Shown piece by piece: positions 58,906-64,000 of a stretch of 64,000 nt of DNA (its first letter is position 1; each line of letters begins with the position of its first letter). The translations under genes and the position numbers were made by a program. The DNA comes from Uloborus plumipes (lineage: Eukaryota > Arthropoda > Arachnida > Araneae > Uloboridae): NCBI GenBank assembly GCA_038373865.1, contig JAXGGA010000481.1, positions 62,001-126,000 of the forward strand, read 5' to 3'. The notes beneath the pieces were generated by a model that saw only the letters and a list, made by a program, of their open reading frames with translations, did no database searches and was not told the origin of the DNA.

Positions 58906-59554
58906 GCTAAAAAAAATCATATTTATTAATTTTATTTATTTTTATACAAGAGAGATTAGTGTGGATTTATGTTGTAACACTTTCGCATAAACGAAGAATA
59001 GCCAAACTCAACTCAGTGCCAGTAACCTTTCCCTATTACCCCAAAAGAAGTTACCATTGCCAAGGTTAAACCTCAACTTATTCGAGTCATACTATGTCAA
59101 CTTGAGTAATTTTAGTTCATTTGAGCACTAGCAAAATATTAAGATCATTAGTCGACTAATATTAGTTAACGTTGAGTATATAGATCTCCCCCCGATTCTC
59201 TGAAATTCAACGACTTGATGTTTTTAATTTCCAAACTATTCCTACCCTATTTTCCTGCAAATTTGAAATACGTGAAACTATACATAAAATTGAAAATATC
59301 ATATATTTATACATCCATAATATTTTACATAATGCATACACACTGCTCAGGTAAAAAAATATTTTATTGCTCTAAAAAACAAACTTATATACTAAATCAC
59401 TAAAAAATCACATAATATATATATCTAATATACATATCTAATAAATATTAAATCTTACCTTTATCACATCAGTTTCTTTCTTGATGCGTAAAGGATGCAG
59501 ACGAATTGTTACAGCCCTGTCTGTTACTGATGCTTCCCTTTGCTAGTTCAGAGT

Positions 59555-60503
59555 ATAAACTTTCTCGCAACACAAAAAAAAAGCATTTTATTAGACCATA
59601 TAATTACGTTTATCAGGGGCGAAAATCATCTACTAATTTACTAAGTAAGAAAAACGTGCAACTATAAACTTTTCAATCAATGTAATTTCATTTAGGTTTC
59701 AAGCTTTTGCCGTCAGCCAAAGAGCCTGTTTGCGTCACAGAAAGCTACAATATCGTAAAAATCGATTTAAAAGCTTCTTCCTTCAAACATCCCGAAAATC
59801 TTAGGTCACTTCTAACAAATTTGTTTCTTTGAAACTTTATGCATCAAAAGTTATATTTACTTGTATATTTATTAAACTGTCTAGCAACACACACGAAAAA
59901 AAGAACATTTTATTCGACCATATAATTCCGTTTATCAGGGGCGAAAATTATCTAATAATTTACTAAGTAAGAAAAATGTGCAACTATAAACTTTTCAATC
60001 AATGTAAACTTTCATTTAGGTTTCAAGCTTTTGCCGTTAGCCAAAGAGCCTGTTTGCGTCACATAAAGCTACAATATATCGTAAAAAGCGATTTAAAAGC
60101 TTCTTCCTTCAAACATCCCGAAAATCTCAGGTTACTTCTAACAAATTTATTTCTTTGAAACTTTATGCATCAAAAGTTATTTTTACTTGTATATTTATTA
60201 AACTGTCTAGCAACACACACGAAAAAAAACATTTTATTCGACAAAATTATTACGTTTATCACGGGCGAAAATTACCTACTAATTTATAAAGTAAGAAAAA
60301 TATGAAACTATAAACTTTTCAATCAATGTAAACTTTCATTTAGGTTTCAAGCTTTTGCCGTCAGCCAAAGAGCCACAGAAAGCTACAATATCGTAAAAAT
60401 CGATTTAAAAGCTTCTTCCTTCAAACATCTCGAAAATCTCAGGTTACTTCTAACAAATTTGTTTCTTTGAAACTTTATGCATCAAAAGTTATATTTACTT
60501 GGT
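59555..60503 (+). repeat. Three-copy 323-bp tandem repeat
   Basis: TTTATCAGGGGCGAAAAT marks units at about 59609, 59931 and 60254 (period about 322-324). Each unit contains AGGTTTCAAGCTTTTGCCG, AGCCAAAGAGCC, a GCGTCACA stretch (deleted in the third), AAAGCTTCTTCCTTCAAACA and ACTTTATGCATCAAAAGTTA. Copies are highly similar. No frame is kept in all three, so it is not a protein repeat. Confidence 0.92.
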
Positions 60504-61185
60504 AAGAAATTTGAAAATTTTGCCCAGGGCTACGAAGAAACATCAAGTCATGCATTTTCAATTCTTTCTCATCTTTTAAACATTCTAAGAAAATGATGTT
60601 ATCGTCGTGAATGAAGCACTGAGTTTTAACGATTGAAAAATCATTTCCGGTTTCATTGTTCTTCAATTAATTATATTTAAGGGCTGATTCAAAAGAAAAC
60701 TTATCGCTTTCTCATCATGAATAGATCATTTCTTCAGTAGTATACCAATTGAATAAATATAAGACACTTTTTCTTTGAGTGAAACATACACACAAAAACA
60801 AAAGAAAAGTTTCTACTTAGTATATTTATTTGTTATCTTCGTGAATCTGAAAATCCTAGTTCGTTCTTAATCATGAAGTTGCAATAAGAAAAATACTTTT
60901 TTTTTTTTTTCAAATTGCTTTTTAGCTTAACATTTTACTTTTCGTTTAATCACTAAACTTCGTCATTCAAAAGTAACGGTTATTTTATTCATATGTATAA
61001 TTTATTCTTCAGCCGTTAAATTATGTTTGCATTTCATTGTGCTTTTGTAATGAGGATTCATTTTTAGATGTTCCATATTTTTGAGTTGATCCACCTGTTT
61101 AGTTCTTCTTTTCAATAAATATGTAATCATGTGATCTCTGTGATTCCATTCTTTTAAAATTTTGCTTTGCAGTTACAAGGTGAAT
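60504..61185. other. Unassigned AT-rich sequence
   Basis: No gene, terminal repeat or duplication was recognised. Confidence 0.5.
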
Positions 61186-61188
61186 GTG

Positions 61189-61894
61189 GGGTACAGTAAA
61201 ATAGCGGGGCAAAGTAAAATGCAAAAATATTTTCACAATTTGAAGCGCCACCTATCTAGCAATGTTTTAACTATGATCTTAAATATATAGTTGACATCAA
61301 TCAAAGAGTAAATAGCGCTACAGATCCAGAAAAATACTAATATAAGTTATTTTCATAATTTGATGCACATACTATGTGTTGTTTGTTATACACATTATAT
61401 TGTTTTTGCTAAATTTGATACAGATATATTGTTGCTGTTGTATAAAATATTGCTTGTAATTTTAAAACAATAAATATTTTGTAAGTTGCATTTTAAGTAT
61501 TAATTTAAATCTGCTGATACGCAGTGCAGTATTGTTTCAATTAATATAAGTCTTGTTTTGATGTTTTGAATTTCAAATGCAAGCGGGGAAGGTTTCAATC
61601 GATCATTTCACGTACTTATTCATTCAGTTATTAAACTACTTACGTATTCATTCATTAATATATTTCATTACATTACTTTATTTACTAAGTCGCTTATTTT
61701 CTTATTCATTTACTATTTATTCAATCGTTTATTCTTTTTCACGCATTTACTTTTTAAATGTGTTTTTATTTATTCTTTCATTGTTTCATTATTAATTCAT
61801 GCATTCATTCATTCCTTTAGCCATTCATTAATTTGATGAAAAATATTTTTTGGTCAGATAGAAGAAAAACTGTTTTTCACTTTGCCCCATACAG
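61189..61894. mobile_element. Possible MITE with GGGGCAAAGTAAAA ends
   Basis: GGGGCAAAGTAAAAT (61206) and TTTTTCACTTTGCCCC (61873-61888) are inverted, with GGGGTACAG and CCATACAG outside them. The interior at 61600-61830 is degenerate TTCATTCATT/TTTATTCA sequence. No clear duplication was found. Confidence 0.45.
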
Positions 61895-62104
61895 AAAAAA
61901 AATTTAAAAATTCCACTTTATCATAAGTCTTCAAACCTTTCTTATTCCGTTAGTTTAGTACTGTTTCGTCATGCATTTAATCTATTTGATAGTTTTATCT
62001 ACCTTTTGCATCAATTAAACTGGCAATATTTCTCGAACTCACTGCTTTGCTATTTTTCTAAGTATTTCAGTTTGCTACTGAAATGACTTTTTGTTTTTCT
62101 CATT

Positions 62105-62275
62105 TACTAGGAGTGCCCACGAAGATGGGGGTCATTGATTTTCTTAAATGGTGGGGGGGGGGGGGGGGATAGTATAAGAGGGTTCTTGATCTCATTTTGG
62201 AGACTTTCGTTCTGGGGGTGCTCCGTAGCATTGGAGGGAGTCACCGTCGCCCTAGGAAAAATGGGCATTTTTTAG
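62105..62275. mobile_element. Decayed G-rich element end
   Basis: GGAGTGCCCACGAAGATGGG leads to a G16 run at 62153-62168, and CACCGTCGCCCTAGG lies at the other side. It resembles the G-rich hAT ends elsewhere here, but no duplication or inverted pair could be fixed. Confidence 0.35.
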
Positions 62276-64000
62276 TTACGTTTCTAGTTGCGCTATCCAT
62301 GTTTCTTATGAATATTATGTGCTATTTCAATTGGATGTCATGTAAGATATTTTTATATTTTTAACCTCAACTTGGCATTGCTATGTAAAAATATGCATTA
62401 TGGATAAAGGGCCATAAATAATAGTGATCCCCATACATTTTAAGACACCTCGTGTACAGTGCTACACCACTGAGATTTCGGCTTCCATTCATCTTCTTAA
62501 AAAATAAAATATTTGAAGTAACTTTTTTCTTCTTTCTATTAGTTCCTTGTCTTGATAACCTCAAACCGTTTTAAAAATTGCTGTGCTTACTCTCTCTATC
62601 AAATAAATTTATAGGCTGCCTTTAATAATTTTTTCTGTGCTCTTTCGAAATGAAATTTAATAAACTACTACAGATATGAATTTCTGTTTCAACCATTTCT
62701 GTCAGTTCTATCTGCTAACGCATTATATGATTAAATTGATGACAATGCACATTTATGTAACATAAAAATGCTGATAGAGATAAATGTACTGAACTAAACA
62801 GAAAAAAGTAAGCTCCAGCTTTAACTGAATCATTTAACATCTTGTTTGTTTTCGTACAGATTTATTTTTTACACAGTCCCCGCTAATGGGTGTTTTTCGC
62901 CGAGCTTGGCATACATTTCATGAAATATTTAAAAACGACGCTTGCGTGTTTTTTTTTTTTTTTTTTACACTAAAAGGTTGCCGTTTTAATTGTTCCATTT
63001 GCTCAGCTTTTCATCGAGAATGATAGCCAAAGACTTTATGCTACCATATACTAACTTGTTCAAGATTGTATACGTAGCAGTTTAGAATATCACTTCATTA
63101 CTTGTAAAGTTTCTTGAAATGTTTAAGTTTATCAGTAATTCTATTTGAACAGATAATACCCTTTCAATGTTGATTTGTTTAAAAATGTGCATATATTTTT
63201 AAATAAAAAATCTACGAAGTAATTAGTTTTTTTTTCAGGTCATCGAACACTAAATACTTTTTTTCCTCAATGTTCATTACACCTTTCTAAAACGTAAAAG
63301 AACTATTTTATATGCACAAACAATTATTAAAAAACACCTTTTGACAATTTATTTATTTACAAAAAAAATTAGTAAAAAGTCACTCTTTTTTCACACTTCC
63401 AGTGTCACTTTTTAACTTTAAAAAAACTTTTCGTGTCTATCTCTTCGTTAGATACCAATGAATTAACCTCCAAAATTGGAAACTATTAACTAAAAAAATG
63501 AATAATAGCTGCAGTTTTAAAATGTCTCCCCAAAAAACATGATTTTCGTCACTTAACTTCAGTTTATCATATTCAATCACTTGTTTAAAACTCACATATT
63601 TCATGTGTATTAGCTTTTGGAGCTTTATATCACATCGGCAAAATCAATTGCAATTTTTGCAAAGTTTGAAATTTATAAAGTAAATACGTTTCTTGCTAGA
63701 GCTGTTTGCGTAAATGAAAATTTCGAAAGCATGGTTTCAAGAAAATTAAGAAAGAAAAAATAAATTTCAATTAAAAGAAAAACATTTGCATTCATTAAAT
63801 TTCTTCTAATTTTCTGAACATTTTATCGATTAAAAAAAATGTAGAAAAAATAATATTGGGACTATCTAAATGTCTCAAAATGGACTTTTTTAGAAAATTA
63901 GGATGCTAGCTCATCTTAAACTACGTTTGAGCAGAAAATAATAACGTGACTAAAGAATGGCTAAGTAGATAACAAACAGTCTGAGAAATCCTCCCATAAA
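62276..64000. other. Unassigned AT-rich sequence
   Basis: No gene or element boundary was recognised. A T20 run lies near 62950. Confidence 0.5.

Noticed and set aside
59555..60503. Three repeated units as a CRISPR-like array
   Set aside because: Repeat units are 323 bp without spacers; this is a plain tandem repeat in animal DNA.
61577..61795. 72-codon frame on the + strand
   Set aside because: Product of degenerate TTCATT/TTTATTCA low-complexity sequence.

Overview
The window is AT-rich nuclear DNA from an animal, most likely an arthropod and probably a chelicerate such as a spider. This rests on split exons with GT/AG borders, a Mo25/CAB39 gene with kilobase introns, a tRNA-derived SINE, and many hAT, Tc1/mariner, pogo, Helitron and piggyBac-like remnants. 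There is no sign of bacterial or organellar DNA. The species call is inference.

0-15.5 kb: the 3' part of one conserved host gene on the + strand, Mo25 (CAB39), the scaffold of the LKB1-STRAD-MO25 kinase complex. Five exons encode the last ~244 residues; the N-terminal ~93 codons lie upstream of the window. The introns hold a 798-bp hAT-like MITE, a pogo-like MITE, an RNase H fragment of a non-LTR retrotransposon, and a nested stack (5-bp-TSD element > hAT MITE + mariner). After the stop comes ~3.8 kb with poly(A) signals and no transposon marks, read as a long 3' UTR.

15.8-64 kb: no intact protein-coding host gene was recognised. This is a graveyard of transposons: a 2.1-kb hAT with transposase remains (15843-17924), a 1.5-kb hAT-like element with palindromic ends (19447-20966), a tRNA-SINE, six 147-bp tandem repeats (22.1-23.0 kb), a possible 11-kb structure with inverted ends (26.3-37.5 kb) holding a 3.4-kb hAT and a Helitron, a 1.9-kb fold-back with a Tc1/mariner transposase fragment in its loop (38.2-40.1 kb), two near-identical 650-bp palindromes (44.1-46.0 kb), a broken pogo/Tigger (49.6-50.9 kb), a second Helitron (56.6-57.7 kb) and a 323-bp tandem array (59.6-60.5 kb).

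The most notable hidden signal is a complete hammerhead ribozyme fold on the - strand at 54613-54688: all core nucleotides, a 4-bp stem II, a minimal stem III and an 11-bp inverted repeat enclosing stem I. Such type I hammerheads with tiny stem III are known from Penelope-like elements and animal retrozymes; the carrier element here is not identified.
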